Assembly: GCF_000471905.2 (NCBI RefSeq) | Contig: NW_006498435.1 | Coordinates: 3,473,208 to 3,537,207 of the forward strand | Source: Amborella trichopoda | Taxonomy: Eukaryota; Streptophyta; Magnoliopsida; Amborellales; Amborellaceae | Length of the DNA stretch: 64,000 nt | Direction of reading: 5' to 3' | In this document: positions 45,550 through 55,915 of the stretch, piece after piece | How the letters are laid out: each line of letters starts with the position of its first letter | Numbering within the stretch: position 1 is the first letter of the stretch | Made by a program: the position numbers and the translations under genes | The notes under the pieces: generated by a model | Databases searched by the model: none | What the model saw: the letters and a program-made list of their open reading frames with translations, nothing else | Told to the model about the DNA's origin: nothing

Positions 45550-46290
45550 TTAGGCATGGGCCTCACCGATTGCCCGTGCTTTATTTTCATCATCAAGTGA
45601 GGGTACCCTTATCAAGTGGTTTGACAAGGTTGCCCCTGTATGGTCTTCTCTATTTGATGAGACAATCAGTATCTTGGATGAGACTGCCTCTACAGTATTT
45701 TCATCATATGGGGTGATCCTTATCAAACTGGTGGATATGTATGCTTTTGTTGGATCTTCTTCTTTTCTTTGAATGTGGGGTGCCCCACGTAGTGAAATCA
45801 TGCCCTTGCCCTTGCCATTTTCTTTGGATCCTTTCTCATCAGGAAATAATATGATTTGATCTTTAAAGTATGGTTCTTCATCCCATATAGGCGGCTTATT
45901 CAAAAAATCCCTTGAAAGTGGCCCAGGTGGTTCCCTTAGAATTTCTAAGGGTTTGATATCTTTTAACTCTTGCAGAGGGGTTGGATTGAATGGCATGGAA
46001 GGAACATATATGAGATCCCTATAAACTTGACATTTAGGACGTCTTTTCACATATTTCCAACAGTATTCGGCCATAGTAGTCCAGTAGTATACTTGTCTTC
46101 TGACTTTCTGAGCTAAGAGTGCTGCCCTTGTGTGTTCTCCTTCATTGTGTAGTTCTTTGAGCACTATGTCGACCTCTGGTTGATCAATACAACTTAGGAG
46201 GATTTTAAATGAATTCTTGTAGAGGATGTCGTCTTTGATTGAAAATCTTCTTCCGACTCCATCTTGGGAGGAGAAAGATTACTCCTGTGT
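45550..46290 (-). pseudogene. Integrase zinc-binding segment fused to an unknown acidic tail
   Basis: Minus-strand reading: FSIKDDILYKNSFKILLSCI and DQPEVDIVLKELHNEGEHT (46164-46255), then AALLAQKVRRQVYYWTTMAE and CQVYRDLIYVP. This is the integrase H2C2 zinc-binding region, with one Cys apparently replaced in KRRPKCQ. From about residue 60 of the 204-codon ORF (45550-46164) the sequence leaves the integrase family. The tail is rich in Pro, Glu, Asp and Lys and holds two related segments, SLIRITPYDENTVEAV and HLIRVPSLDDENKARAI. The catalytic DDE core is absent. The tail could be element-specific or captured; I do not recognise it. Confidence 0.6.
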
Positions 46291-46720
46291 CTAATGTAGA
46301 ATGGTTGGACACTCATTTAGGGATGAATGTTCACCGTTAACGCGAGAGTGGTCAAAGTATCGGCGAACTAGTTGTTTTTCTAAGTCACATGTTGAAAGGT
46401 TACTCTTTTGAAGCACTTTGATAACTTTGCAACTGAGTTCTGATAGAGCTGGACCTTTTGGCTTTAACCATCCATTCTGTGTTAATTTGATTTATTGTAA
46501 GCAAAGAATCTCCCATGACCCATAATTGTTTAATTTGGAGTTCACATGTGTTCTCGAGACCAGCTATTAAGGCTTCATATTCTGCAACATTGCTAGTGCA
46601 GGAAAATTGAGTTTTACAGCAGTTGAAAACATTATTTTCTCCAGAGAGCTTAGGATGGCTCCGACACCAATGCCATCTTCATTCTTAACCCGACAAAGTA
46701 TAACTCCCAAGTGGGATTCT
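46291..46720 (-). pseudogene. Second (archaeal-like) RNase H of the Tat element
   Basis: NPTWELYFVG (end of the 46650-46973 frame), then a frameshift, then CTSNVAEYEALIAGLE (46556-46600) and LWVMGDSLLTINQINTEW. These match the additional RNase H typical of Tat elements (WxLYFDGA, TNNVAEYEAL, GDSQLVINQ). The first catalytic Asp after LYF is Val. It is frameshifted and non-functional. Confidence 0.75.
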
Positions 46721-47616
46721 CAATGACAAAGAGGTCCTCATCAGGGAGATCCGTTTTGAGGGGGATGCAGTTAGGTAAGGCATGTTTAGCTAAATGATCA
46801 AAAATTGCTTGCCCTTTGACTGATTTTTGAGTAACATATTCGATGTCAAATTCACTTAGGAGCATTCTCCATTTGACTAATCGTCCATTTAGAACATGTC
46901 TTTCTAGCAAGTACTTGAGTGGATCCATCTTGGATATCAACTTGATGGTATGAGACAACACATAATGCCTCAACTTTTGAGTTACTCACACTAAGGTTAG
47001 ACAATATTTTTTCACATCCGACTATCGTATTTCATAGTCAACCATTATCTTACTGATGTAATAGATGGTTTTCTTTCCTTGGTCATTATATTGCCCTAAC
47101 ATCGCCCTCATTGTCTTATCTATCACCACAAGGTAAATGAATAGAGTTTTGTTAGAATCAGGTTGACTCAAGATCGATCGGTTAGAAAGTACTCCCTTAT
47201 ACAGTCGAAGGCTTTTTGACATGTTTCATCCCAAATAAACGGGGTGTCTTTCTTTAACAAACGATTGAATGGATCACATTTCTCAGCTAATTGTGATATA
47301 AATCTCTGAATAACCTGTATTCTACCTTGCAACCCACAAATTTCTCGAATATTCTTTGGAGGTGGCATTTCTGAAGTAGCCTTAATTTTCACTGGGTCCA
47401 CTCCTATTCCTCTTTGGCCCACAATGAAGCCAAGTAGCTTGCCAGACTCAACACCGAAGGCGCACTTCTGAGGATTCAGCTTTAATTGATGCTCTCAAAG
47501 TCGGTCAAATACTCTTTTCAAATTGAGAAGATGGGCATCCCGAGTTTTGGATTTGACGAAGATGTCATCCACATAGTCTTCCATAATGTCATGCATCAAG
47601 TCATGAAATATAGCAG
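46721..47616 (-). pseudogene. pol: RT connection and first RNase H of the Tat element
   Basis: YVDDIFVKSK, then LNPQKCAFGVESGKLLGF, GQRGIGVDPVKIKATSEMPP, GLQGRIQVIQRFISQLAEK, LKKDTPFIWDETCQKAF, LVVIDKTMRAMLGQ and GKKTIYYISKIMVDYE, then MRHYVLSHTIKLISKMDPLK and RLVKWRMLLSEFDIEYV. The order and motifs are those of gypsy RT thumb and RNase H. The frame is broken near 47170 and 46980. Confidence 0.85.
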
Positions 47617-48100
47617 TCATGGCCCTTTGTTAGGTTGCCCTAGCATTTTTAAGACTGAAAGGCATGAATCTATAGCAGTATGTCCCCCATTGCATGATGA
47701 ATGAAGTCTTTTTTTGGTCTTCTTTCGCCATGAGGATCTGATATTGGCTAGAGAAACCGTCCATGAAGGATAACATTTGGTATCCAGTAGTGTTGTCAAC
47801 TAGGGCATCTATATTTGGCAGAGGAAAGTCATCCTTAAGACATGCTTTGTTCAGGTCCCTATAATCGATACAAAGTCTGATTCTCCCATCTTTCTTAAGT
47901 ACTACTACAATATTGGTTAACCAATCCAGATAGTTCACAGGTAAGATGAACTTTGCCTTTAAATTGAGGCTTTTGTCGACGTAGTTTCTGTTTGATGGCT
48001 CTTGCCCCTTTATGGAGTACAAGATGGTGTCGTACCAATTCGAGATTTAAGTCAAGCATATCTTCATAGGACCAGGCAAATATGTCAATGTATTCTTTTA
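47564..48100 (-). pseudogene. pol: Reverse transcriptase core of the Tat element
   Basis: Minus strand: FILPVNYLDWLTNIVVVLKK, RIRLCIDYRDLNKACLKDDF, PLPNIDALVDNTTGYQMLSF, MDGFSSQYQILMAKEDQ, TYCYRFMPFSLKNARAT, stop, QRAM, and EDYVDDIFVKS with the catalytic Asp pair encoded at 47564-47569. The stop after NARAT replaces the usual Tyr. It is close in sequence to the plus-strand Tat RT at 7906-8600 but from a different family. Confidence 0.85.
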
Positions 48101-48640
48101 AGAGGGAGACCATCTTGTCTTGTTCTTCTGGTGACAGAGAGCTTCCACTTCTTGTGATCTTCAGATCTTTCTCAATTCCTAGATTAATGTCTAAGGTCTC
48201 CTCGACAATAGCAGTAGGACTACCGTCGAATCTTGTCGTAAACTGCTCAGCTTGGAACATGAGTTCCTCAGTGGGAGGTTCTTCATTTGCCTTGAAATTT
48301 TCATCGACAGGTGAGCCCTCATTTGTTTCGTTTTCATTTTCTTCCTTGACTTCGTTTAAGTTTTCATTGGGTTTGTCAAGGGTCTTGACTACATTTTCTA
48401 CAATCGAAAAGGTAATGGTATTAGAGAGGCTTTGCGCAGAATGCCTGTTTTTTGGCACAGGGACTTGAAAGTGTCGTTGTATCCTCTAGATAGATTCAAT
48501 AGATAAGGGAGTAATGCTCCAATTTTTAGTAATTGCCCTAGTTTGCCTAGAAGGCGAGGAGGTGGTAGCCACAATATGGGCTCCAAGTGTAAGCCGGGAA
48601 AGTTGTCGTTTTAACAACTCTTCTTCTAGAGGAATTTCAA
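48101..48640 (-). pseudogene. Protease-RT linker of the Tat element
   Basis: An acidic, Glu/Asn-rich linker (ENLNEVKEENENETNEGSPV) followed by PEEQDKMVSLLKEYIDIFAW and SYEDMLDLNLELVRHHL, the lead-in to RT. It is open from 48458 to 47895 on the minus strand and overlaps the RT start by frame change. Confidence 0.7.
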
Positions 48641-49506
48641 TTATGATCTCCGATTTTGGAAGAGATTCGGTCTTTTGGTGGTCAAGACATTAAATTCCTT
48701 CAAGAATAAAACTTGGATGCTGAGAAGATTTGAGTTTACATTGAAGTTTAGAAAGTGTGCAACCCATCCCTCTTCGATCGTCGGTGTCTTCTTTAACATG
48801 AGGGGGATGAGTAATTGCCTCAGCAACACCTTGCCATTTTTTCCAAGGCCAAAGTCGGGGCAGTACTCCTGAGCTAATAACATATTCCACGCAGTGCATG
48901 CACCAAAATCATAATGACTATAACAAATTTTCAATTTCTCAGACACTTCATGTGTTTTATGAATCAGTACACAATTTTCCTTATATGTTAGAGGTGGGAT
49001 CTCTTGGATTTTCAAATTTTCATAGAGTTTCTCTTTTACTGCTTTGACTGCATCTAAACGTACGCAAGCCACTCCTCCAACAGTTGGGAACTTTAGGCAT
49101 TGGTGCAAAGTGGAGGCCACAACAAGATTTTCATGTAGCCATGACTTGCCAATAAGTAGATTGAACGAAGGTTCGATGTCAAGGACATAAAACCTCACTA
49201 TTTGGACCACCCGCCCAATCTTAAGAGTGAGAGGATGATCCCTAAAGTTTCTCTTTGAGCCCCATCATAGGCTGCAATTGAGATGTTTGAGACCTCAAGG
49301 TCTGTTTGTGATAATCCTACTCTTGTAATAGTTTTCAAGGGACATATGTTCAGAGATGCCCAATTGTCAACCATCACTCTCCTGATTTCATAACCGCTCA
49401 TGAAAACAATGATATAAAGTGGATGGCTGTAAAAACGATTGAACCTCGGAGGTATGTCATCATCATTAAATGTAATGGGGGTCGGTGTCGTTAAAAGATT
49501 GATCAT
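48641..49506 (-). pseudogene. Aspartic protease region of the Tat element
   Basis: Two adjacent minus-strand frames. The first (49198-49506) reads VMVDNWASLNICPLKTITRV, the Tat protease active site (VDxGSxLNxxPL), with the Asp codon at 49366-49368 but Trp in place of Gly, followed by ISIAAYDGAQRETLG. The second (48641-49210) gives FYVLDIEPSFNLLIGKSWLH and ASTLHQCLKFPT, the matching flap and C-terminal motif, and a long tail to RT. A frameshift lies near 49205. Confidence 0.8.
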
Positions 49507-50227
49507 GTTGCTTAGCTCTTTGGGTCTAGTATGGCAGTAGACTAAGTATCTGAGTCATCACGAACTATAGACATGACTAGAAAATTATGCAACAAAAATC
49601 TTCTTCTTTTTTTTATCTTTTTTCTTTTTAGCTATCTAAAAAAAAACAAGATAAAAATGCTTCTAAAAGAAAAATATTTTTTTTTTTTAAAAAAAAGAAG
49701 ATAATGTCAAGCAAATTATAAGCCATGCAGATAAGGTTTAACAACAAAATATAAGATTAAAAAAAAAAAACGAGATCTATTTCTATTCTAAACAAATAAA
49801 GTAGAGATGGCCTAGACCTATCTCTTTTTTATGATTTTTTTATTTTTTTAAAAAAATTTATTTTATCAAGAGAGATAAATATTCTTCCTTTTTTGGAAAG
49901 AGATAAAGATGTTTCTAAAAGATGTATATATATATATATATATATATATAAAGATGCATTTAAAGAAGATAAGTATGACCTAAAGAAGATAAAATATGAT
50001 CTAAAGATGATAAGTATGAATAAAAGAGGATATGAAAAATATGATAAAGATGATATAAAGATGTTATAGATGATAAAGATGGGATCTAAAAGAAGATGAT
50101 CCAAAGATTTATCTAAAGATAATCTAAAAGATAGATCTAAAGATGATCTAAAAGATTGGCCTAAAAGATTGACCTAAAAGATGATCTAAAGATAAAGATG
50201 ATCAAGATGAATATAAAAGAAGATCTA

Positions 50228-50260
<33 letters not shown>

Positions 50261-50267
50261 GATAATG

Positions 50268-50338
<71 letters not shown>

Positions 50339-50533
50339 TCATCTAAAAGATAAATCTAAAAGAATATGATAAAAAAGATCCAAAAGATCATAAAGATTAA
50401 GAAAAAAAAAATCCTAAATTTTTTATGGAGAGAGAAAAAATAAGATCTTGAAAGAAATGATCAGATCTAATAAATATAAGAGAAAACACAAGAAGAAGCT
50501 TTTTAAGTTAAAAATACAGATCTGAAGCTCAAA
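49507..50533 (-). other. Leader region without gag
   Basis: Where gag should lie there is only A/T-rich simple sequence: GATCTAAA(A)GAT repeats at 49900-50230, an (AATGAT)n run at 50229-50293 and an (AAT)n run to 50338. No gag motif was found, so this copy is gag-less. Confidence 0.7.
50229..50338. repeat. (AATGAT)n then (AAT)n microsatellite
   Basis: About eleven hexamer copies passing directly into about fifteen AAT copies, consistent with a point change spreading by slippage. Confidence 0.95.
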
Positions 50534-50553
50534 GAGCCCCACGGTGGGCGCCA
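50534..50553 (-). promoter_or_regulatory. tRNA-Lys primer-binding site, 20 bases
   Basis: The plus strand GAGCCCCACGGTGGGCGCCA equals the 3' end of plant tRNA-Lys including CCA (recalled, not looked up). It lies three bases inside the 5' LTR, the position where minus-strand DNA synthesis is primed. Confidence 0.85.
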
Positions 50554-50556
50554 AGC

Positions 50557-51468
50557 TATTTACGTTCAGATCTGCGTCGATCTCTGTGACGAGATCTACT
50601 CAAATATTAACAAAAACTCTATTATTTTTTAAAAGGTAGAGAAAGTGGGGTTGCTTGAATTAAGGACTCAGAAAAATCCCAAATCTTTACAGATCTAGTC
50701 TTTTTCTCAGTCCACTAGCAGCACCAGCTCCAAATCCATATTTTTGACCTAAGCACGCTTCTAAATTTAATTAAATATAAGGATGAATTAGTTTCCATAA
50801 AAAATAAAATAGAGCAGAATTAAACGATGAAAAGCAAACTAAATTAAGCAAATAAAGATATAATTAGCTCTAGGGACCCGAAACCCGAAGTTTCGGGCTT
50901 GTATCAGGCCGCTCTTCCGATTTATCTCACCATCTCTTTTTTTGGATGCCTTTTGCTTGCTGGAATTGGTAGATTAAAGGTTTTTTGACCTAGATCTAGG
51001 GTTCCAAAGGCAGGAAGAAAAGATGAGAATTTTAGATAGGGTATACCTAAGCTTTTCTTAAGATTTGAGGAGAATTTATTTATTTTTCCAAGGGTTTTGG
51101 GATCTCCAAAGGTTGAATACGAATTTTGGGATTTTCTATAATTTTTTGGGATTTTTTCTAATTTTTTAGGAATTTTCTTAGGGATTTTCCTATTTTTGGT
51201 ATTTTTGGTATTTTTGGGCTATTTTTCTAATTTCGGGTATTCTATGGGATTTCTTTGTGGTTTCTGGTCTCTTTGCGGTTTCTGATCTCTTTCTTTTGGG
51301 TTATGAAGGGGGTATTTATAGAACTCCATTGGTGATTTTTCCTAATTTTTTTGAGGTTTTTTGGATTGTTTTGGATTTTATCTTGAAGTTTTAGCCTTAT
51401 CTAATTAAAGAAAATGCGTTTACTGTATCATCAGATGCGTTGACTGCGTTATCAGCCTACAGGAACCA
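50557..51468 (-). mobile_element. 5' LTR of the minus-strand Tat element
   Basis: 912 bases. Minus-strand start TGGTTCCTGTAGGCTG; the inner end reads ...GAACGTAAATA (CA eroded to TA). Partner of 42541-43446, with frequent substitutions between the two, implying an old insertion. Confidence 0.85.
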
Positions 51469-52601
51469 ACTGGAGGCATTATCTCTATGGAGCCCAATTT
51501 AAGGTGTTCACGGACCACAAAAGCCCCAAGTACCTGTTTCCTCAAAAAGAGTTGAACATGAGGCAAATAATATGGGTGGATCTACTAAATAACTATGACT
51601 GCACATTCGAATACCATCTAGGTAAGACTAATATAGTAGCTTGATGCCTTAAGCAGGAAAACCGTGGTCTCTGTGGCACAATTGATGGTGCGAGAAATGA
51701 AGTTGTTGGAGGATGTAGTGGAATGGCATCCATCTCAACCTCTCGGTGAAGGGAGTGAAGTATTGTCATGTCTAAGGGTGGAGCCCCAACTTTTCCAACA
51801 AGTCCGAGCGGCTCAGAAAGAGGTTCCCTACCTAATGGAAATCTTCGAAGAACAAAAAGGGAAAGTGGATTTTTCTGTAGGTAGTGATGGACTGTTAAGT
51901 TTTAAGGGTCGAGTATGTGTTCCCAATAATGAAAGTGTAAAAAGAGCCATTTTGAAGGAAGCACACCACTCTCGTTACACGATACATCCTGAGGGTACGA
52001 AGATGCACCAGGATTTGAAATGATCATTCTGATGGAACAACATGAAGTGAGACGTGGCGTAGTTTGTGGCTAAATTTTTAACGTGTCAACAAGTGGAGGC
52101 TGAACATTAGAAACTTGCTAGATTATTACAGCCCCTGCCCATAGCAAAGTGGAAATGAGATTGCATCGCAATGGATTGTGTCTCTGGTTTACCAAGATCT
52201 AATGCAGGGCATGATAATATCTGGTTCATGGTGGACCGACTGACTAAGGCTACTCACATCTTACCGATTCGCACGACCTATACATTGGATAAGTTGGCTT
52301 AGCTATACATCAGAGAAATTGTGAAACTTCATAGGATTCCTATCAACATTGTATCAAACAGAGACCCCAGGTTCACTTCTAGGTTTTAGGCAAGTCTACA
52401 ATCAGCCCTGGGGACCGAGCTTACTTTTAGCACCGCTTTTCACTCCCAAACAGACGGGCATTCAGAAAGGACCATCCATACTTTGGAAGACATGTTGAGA
52501 GCATGTGTCATTCATTTTAGAGGAAGCTGGGATGACCATCTATCCCAGGTAAAGTTTTCTTACTACAATAGCTTTCAGGCTAGCATCCAGATGGCACCTT
52601 G
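51469..52601 (+). pseudogene. Chromovirus RNase H-integrase fragment
   Basis: Starts inside RNase H ([17 protein letters not shown] equivalent, VFTDHKSPKYL) directly at the Tat LTR edge. It then runs through MRQIIWVDLLNNYDCTFEYH, the open segment 51664-52020 (VRAAQKEVPYLMEIFEEQKG, SDGLLSFKGRVCVPNNESVK, EAHHSRYTIHPEGTKMHQDL), then with stops AMDCVSGLPRSNAGHDNIWF, DPRFTSRF, TDGHSERTIHTLEDMLRAC. All three integrase catalytic residues have recognisable contexts. It breaks off at ATGGCACCTT (52598) and joins LTR sequence. It closely resembles 55720-56560 of the neighbouring copy. Confidence 0.85.
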
Positions 52602-52952
52602 GGTGGCCATTTGGGGGTTGAAGATCAAGGGTTTAGAAGTTGGAAAGCCGTCGCTTTCATAGTATGTTTTGGTCGTCTCAACAATATGACGAATATTTCA
52701 TTTATATATTTTGGCCCAATAGTGCCTTGAAGGAATTGTAAAGACTTTTTGATATTGAATGAATGAGATGGTTGTACTTTTGAATTGATATTTGTCTGTC
52801 TAAATGTTTTATTCTAGTTTTTTGTCATGGTTTGCTATTGATTCCGTATTTTTATGCGTTGAGTCACTCCTACCTGAGTGATGGTTGCGACCTTCAGTCG
52901 TGATCCCATGCTCTGTCGCCCTCAGACAGGGGTTAGGGGCGGGGTCGTGACA
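52602..52952 (+). mobile_element. 3'-terminal 350 bases of a chromovirus LTR
   Basis: Begins GGGTGGCCATTTGGGGGTTG and ends GTCGTGACA. It matches 59969-60317, the end of the 3' LTR, with only scattered differences. The first 2.7 kb of this LTR is deleted, and it is fused to the integrase fragment on its left. It serves as the 5' LTR remnant of the copy on its right. Confidence 0.9.
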
Positions 52953-52956
52953 GTTA

Positions 52957-52968
52957 TGGTATCAGAGC
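52957..52968 (+). promoter_or_regulatory. Initiator tRNA-Met primer-binding site
   Basis: TGGTATCAGAGC, complementary to the 3' end of initiator tRNA-Met, four bases after the LTR end, the standard PBS for chromoviruses and copia elements. Confidence 0.95.
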
Positions 52969-53059
52969 AGCCAAGATATGATTCTTAGCCTAAGGAGTCT
53001 TAGAAGTGTTTGTAGGATAATTCTTTGATAGGCTAGTAACTAGGCGTTTATGTTTTAAG

Positions 53060-53938
53060 TTGGAGATGCCGAGGACTCGTACTAATAATGCAAGTTCAAG
53101 TAATGGGAACACCGAGGCTTTCGGTGAACTCGTCAGAGCTTTGAAGGCCATGACACAAATGATAAGAGAAGCTATGTCGGCCCTGTCTACGCCTGCCTCT
53201 GATATGAATTATAGTAATCTGATAGAAAGGTTCAGGAGGCTGGCACCTCGAAACTTTGTAGGTCATGGGGGAGTTGAAAAGGCTGAGAGATGGAGAAGGC
53301 AGATAAAAAAGATCTTTGAAGTTCTAAATTGCACCAATGAGCAGAAAGTTAGGTTGGGTACCTTTATGCTTAAAGAAGAAGTTAAACACTAATGGAGCTC
53401 AGTAAAACAGTCACGAGAAGGGTCAAGAGTCGTGACTACTTGGGAGAATTTTTTAGAAGTCTTTTATGAGAAATATTTCCCCGACTCTGTAAAGGAAAGG
53501 AAAAAGGTAGAATTCATAGAGCTGCAACATGGGAATATGTCTGTTGAGAAATATGCAGCAAAGTTTGTTGAACTCTCTAGATATGCACCACATGTTATTA
53601 GTTCTGAGGCGCAAAAGACTAGTAAATTTGAGAGGGGCCTTTGGTTAGATATAAGGAGAAGGATTATCACAGCAAACCTCAAGACATTTTCCCCGCTGGT
53701 GGACCTGGCCCTAAAGATGGAGAGAGATGATGATGAATTTCGGGCAAAAAGAGATGGAAGGTTGAGTGTCGCTCAGTCTGGGAGTTTTAAGAAGAAGCCA
53801 CGACCACCTCCAAGGAGAGAGTTGAAGGGGAGAAACAATCAAGGTAGTGTCAGGATCCCGAGGGTTGTTCCAAGTGATGTGAGGGGCAACCGACGCCCGA
53901 TCTGCCCTCACTGTGGTTTGGAACCATACGGCGACTGA
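53060..53938 (+). pseudogene. gag: Chromovirus (Tekay/Del-type) gag
   Basis: Gag protein of the element, open from ATG 53060 except for one in-frame TAA (53390-53392), then continuing to 53935. Motifs: ERFRRLAPRNFVGHGGVEKA and WRRQIKKIFEVLNCTNEQKV (N-terminal gag), WENFLEVFYEKYFPDSVKER, ELQHGNMSVEKYAAKFVELS (central gag). A basic Pro/Arg-rich segment follows, ending CPHCGLEP. A frameshift near 53917 moves the rest (WNHTATECFKK and the knuckle CFRCGKLGHLVKDC at 53961-54002) into the frame of the protease. One stop and one frameshift make it non-functional. Confidence 0.9.
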
Positions 53939-54569
53939 ATGCTTCAAAAAGACCAGGACCTGCTTTCGGTGCGGAAAATTGGGCCACCTAGTGAAAGATT
54001 GTCCCGTCAGGGGATCAGAGGATCGACCAAGGACTCAAGGGTGGATGTTCGCCCTGACTTAGAAAGAGGCTAAGGTGTCAACCTCTGTGATTCGAGGTAC
54101 ACTTTCTGTATGTAGAATTGAAGCAAAAGTTTTAATTGATCTTGGATCATCCCATTCATTTGTTGCACCACACTTTGCATGTCACTTGAATGTTAAGCAT
54201 GTACAACTTGTTTGGACTTTGGTAGTATGTATGCCTATAAGAGAATTAATAGAAATTGATATAATATATAAACAGTGTGGGGTTATGATTGAAGGACATC
54301 TGTTATCTATAGATTTGATACTCTTAGATGTTCGAGACTTTGATATTATTTTGGGTATGGATTGGTTGTCTACCCACGATGCTACAATGAACTATTTTGA
54401 TAAGATTGTAACTTTTAGATACCCGGGTCAACCTGAATTATGTTTTAAGAGCATTAAGAATGTTTCTCCTTTACACATCATCTCAGCCCTTCGGGCCTTG
54501 CGCTTGTTGGCCAAAAGATGTGTGGGATACTTGGCCTATGCAGTAGAAAACCGGAATGTTCAGTCTAAA
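53939..54569 (+). pseudogene. Gag zinc knuckle and aspartic protease, chromovirus
   Basis: The CX2CX4HX4C knuckle (53961-54002) is followed by PRTQGWMFALT, a TAG at 54060, then the protease: GTLSVCRIEAKVLIDLGSSH, SFVAPHFA with the catalytic Asp codon at 54138-54140. The D-L-G-S-S-H-S-F form is a variant of the usual D-S/P-G-A/S-T/S-H-S-F. Further on, LLDVRDFDIILGMDWLSTHD is the conserved ILGMDWL flap region. Open from 54063 through the RT start. Confidence 0.9.
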
Positions 54570-55480
54570 TTAGAAGAGATACCGATGGTAAGAGAATATC
54601 CAGAGGTCTTCCTTGGAGAGCTAACTTCTCTACCCCCAATTAGGGAGATTGAATTTGAAATAGAGGTGGCCCCTGGTACTACTCCAATTTCTAAAGCCCC
54701 ATATAGGATAGCCCTAGCTGAGCCAAAGGAATTGAAGGAGCAATTACAAGAATTCTTGGAGAAGGGGTTCATTTGACCTAGTGTGTCACCATGGGGTGCA
54801 CCGGTTTATTTGTGAAGAAGAAATATGGGTCTTTGAGGCTATGCATTGATTATAGACAGTTGAATCAGGTCACAGTGAAGAATAAATACCCGTTGTACAT
54901 AATGGATGACTTATTCGATCAATTGTAAGGGGCCCAAGTATTTTCTAAGATCGACCTTCGGTGTGGGTACCACCAATTAGGTGTTAAGGAAGAGGATATC
55001 TCCAAGACTGCGTTCAACTCGTTATGGCCACTACGAGTTCTTAGTTATGCCTTTTGGATTAACTAGTTTACCGGCTCTATTTATAGATCTGATGAACAAA
55101 GTCTTTAGGCCGTATCTAGATAACTTTGTAGTGGTCTTTATAGATGATATTTTGATGTATTCTAAGAATCAGACAGATCATGAGAAACATTTAAAAATGC
55201 TCCTCCAGACTCTAAAGACGGATAAATTGTATGTTAAGCTCAAGAAGATTGAATTCTGGCTCCTAAGTGTAGCTTTCCTCAGGCACATTATTTCCAAAGA
55301 GGGGATTGTTGTTGATCCTTGTAAGATTGAGGTTGTGCTTAAATGGGAAAGACCAATGAATGTATCTGAAGTTCGTAGTTTCTTAGGGCTGGCAGGGTAT
55401 TACAGGCATTTTGTAGAGGGGTTCTCGAAAATAGCACTTCCCTTGACCTGCCTAACCCAAAAGGAAGTTAAGTTTGTATG
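54570..55480 (+). pseudogene. pol: Chromovirus reverse transcriptase
   Basis: VREYPEVFLGELTSLPPIRE, VAPGTTPISKAPYRIALAEP and LQEFLEKGFI, then TGA (54774). After a one-base loss near 54806: [37 protein letters not shown], stop (54927), [20 protein letters not shown]. After a further frameshift near 55013: [20 protein letters not shown], then [13 protein letters not shown] with the Asp pair at 55143-55148, [20 protein letters not shown] and [20 protein letters not shown]. The order is complete but broken by two stops and two frameshifts. Confidence 0.92.
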
Positions 55481-55915
55481 ATCCGAAAACTGTGAGAGAA
55501 GCTTTCAAGAATTAAAGAGGAGACTGACTACAGCCCGGGTACTGACCTTGCTAGAGGGAATGAAGATTTTTTGGTTTTTACTGATGCCTCACACAAAGGG
55601 CTTGGGTGTGTACTGATGCAAAGGGAAAAGGTTATAGTCTATGCCTCCAAGCAGTTAAAGTCATACGAGCAGAACTATCCCACTCAGGAATTGGCAACCG
55701 TGGTTTTTGCTCTAAAAATTTGGAGACATTATTTGTTTGGAACTCAATTTAAAGTTTTCACCGACCATAAGAGCCTCAAGTACTTGTTTGCTCAGAAAAA
55801 ATTGAATATGAGACAAAGAAGATGGATGAACTTGCTCAATGATTATGATTGTACCATCAATTACCACCCAGGGTAAGACTAATGTTGTGGCAGATGCTTT
55901 AAGTAGGAACCCTGT
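55481..55915 (+). pseudogene. Chromovirus RNase H
   Basis: [16 protein letters not shown], then from 55571 [54 protein letters not shown] and [36 protein letters not shown], then in a shifted frame VVADALSRN. The catalytic Asp (FTDAS), Glu (TQELA) and Asp (TDHKS) contexts are present. The break after YHPG is a one-base shift near 55873. Confidence 0.9.

Larger units (their letters stand above)
42541..51468 (-). mobile_element. Tat-type Ty3/gypsy retrotransposon, minus strand
   Basis: 8.9 kb with both LTRs (50557-51468 as 5', 42541-43446 as 3'). On the minus strand the order is: tRNA-Lys PBS, about 1 kb without gag, protease, RT, RNase H, second archaeal-like RNase H, integrase zinc-binding segment, 2 kb non-coding. 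PR-RT-RH-aRH-INT with a tRNA-Lys PBS fits the Tat clade. Multiple stops make it non-functional. The immediate flanks (ATATC left, ACTGG right) are not a target duplication, and the right flank is inside a chromovirus RNase H while the left is not, so the element was probably rearranged. Confidence 0.85.

Noticed and set aside
50534..50553. tRNA-Lys gene
   Set aside because: Only the last 20 bases of the tRNA are present, next to an LTR; it is a primer-binding site.
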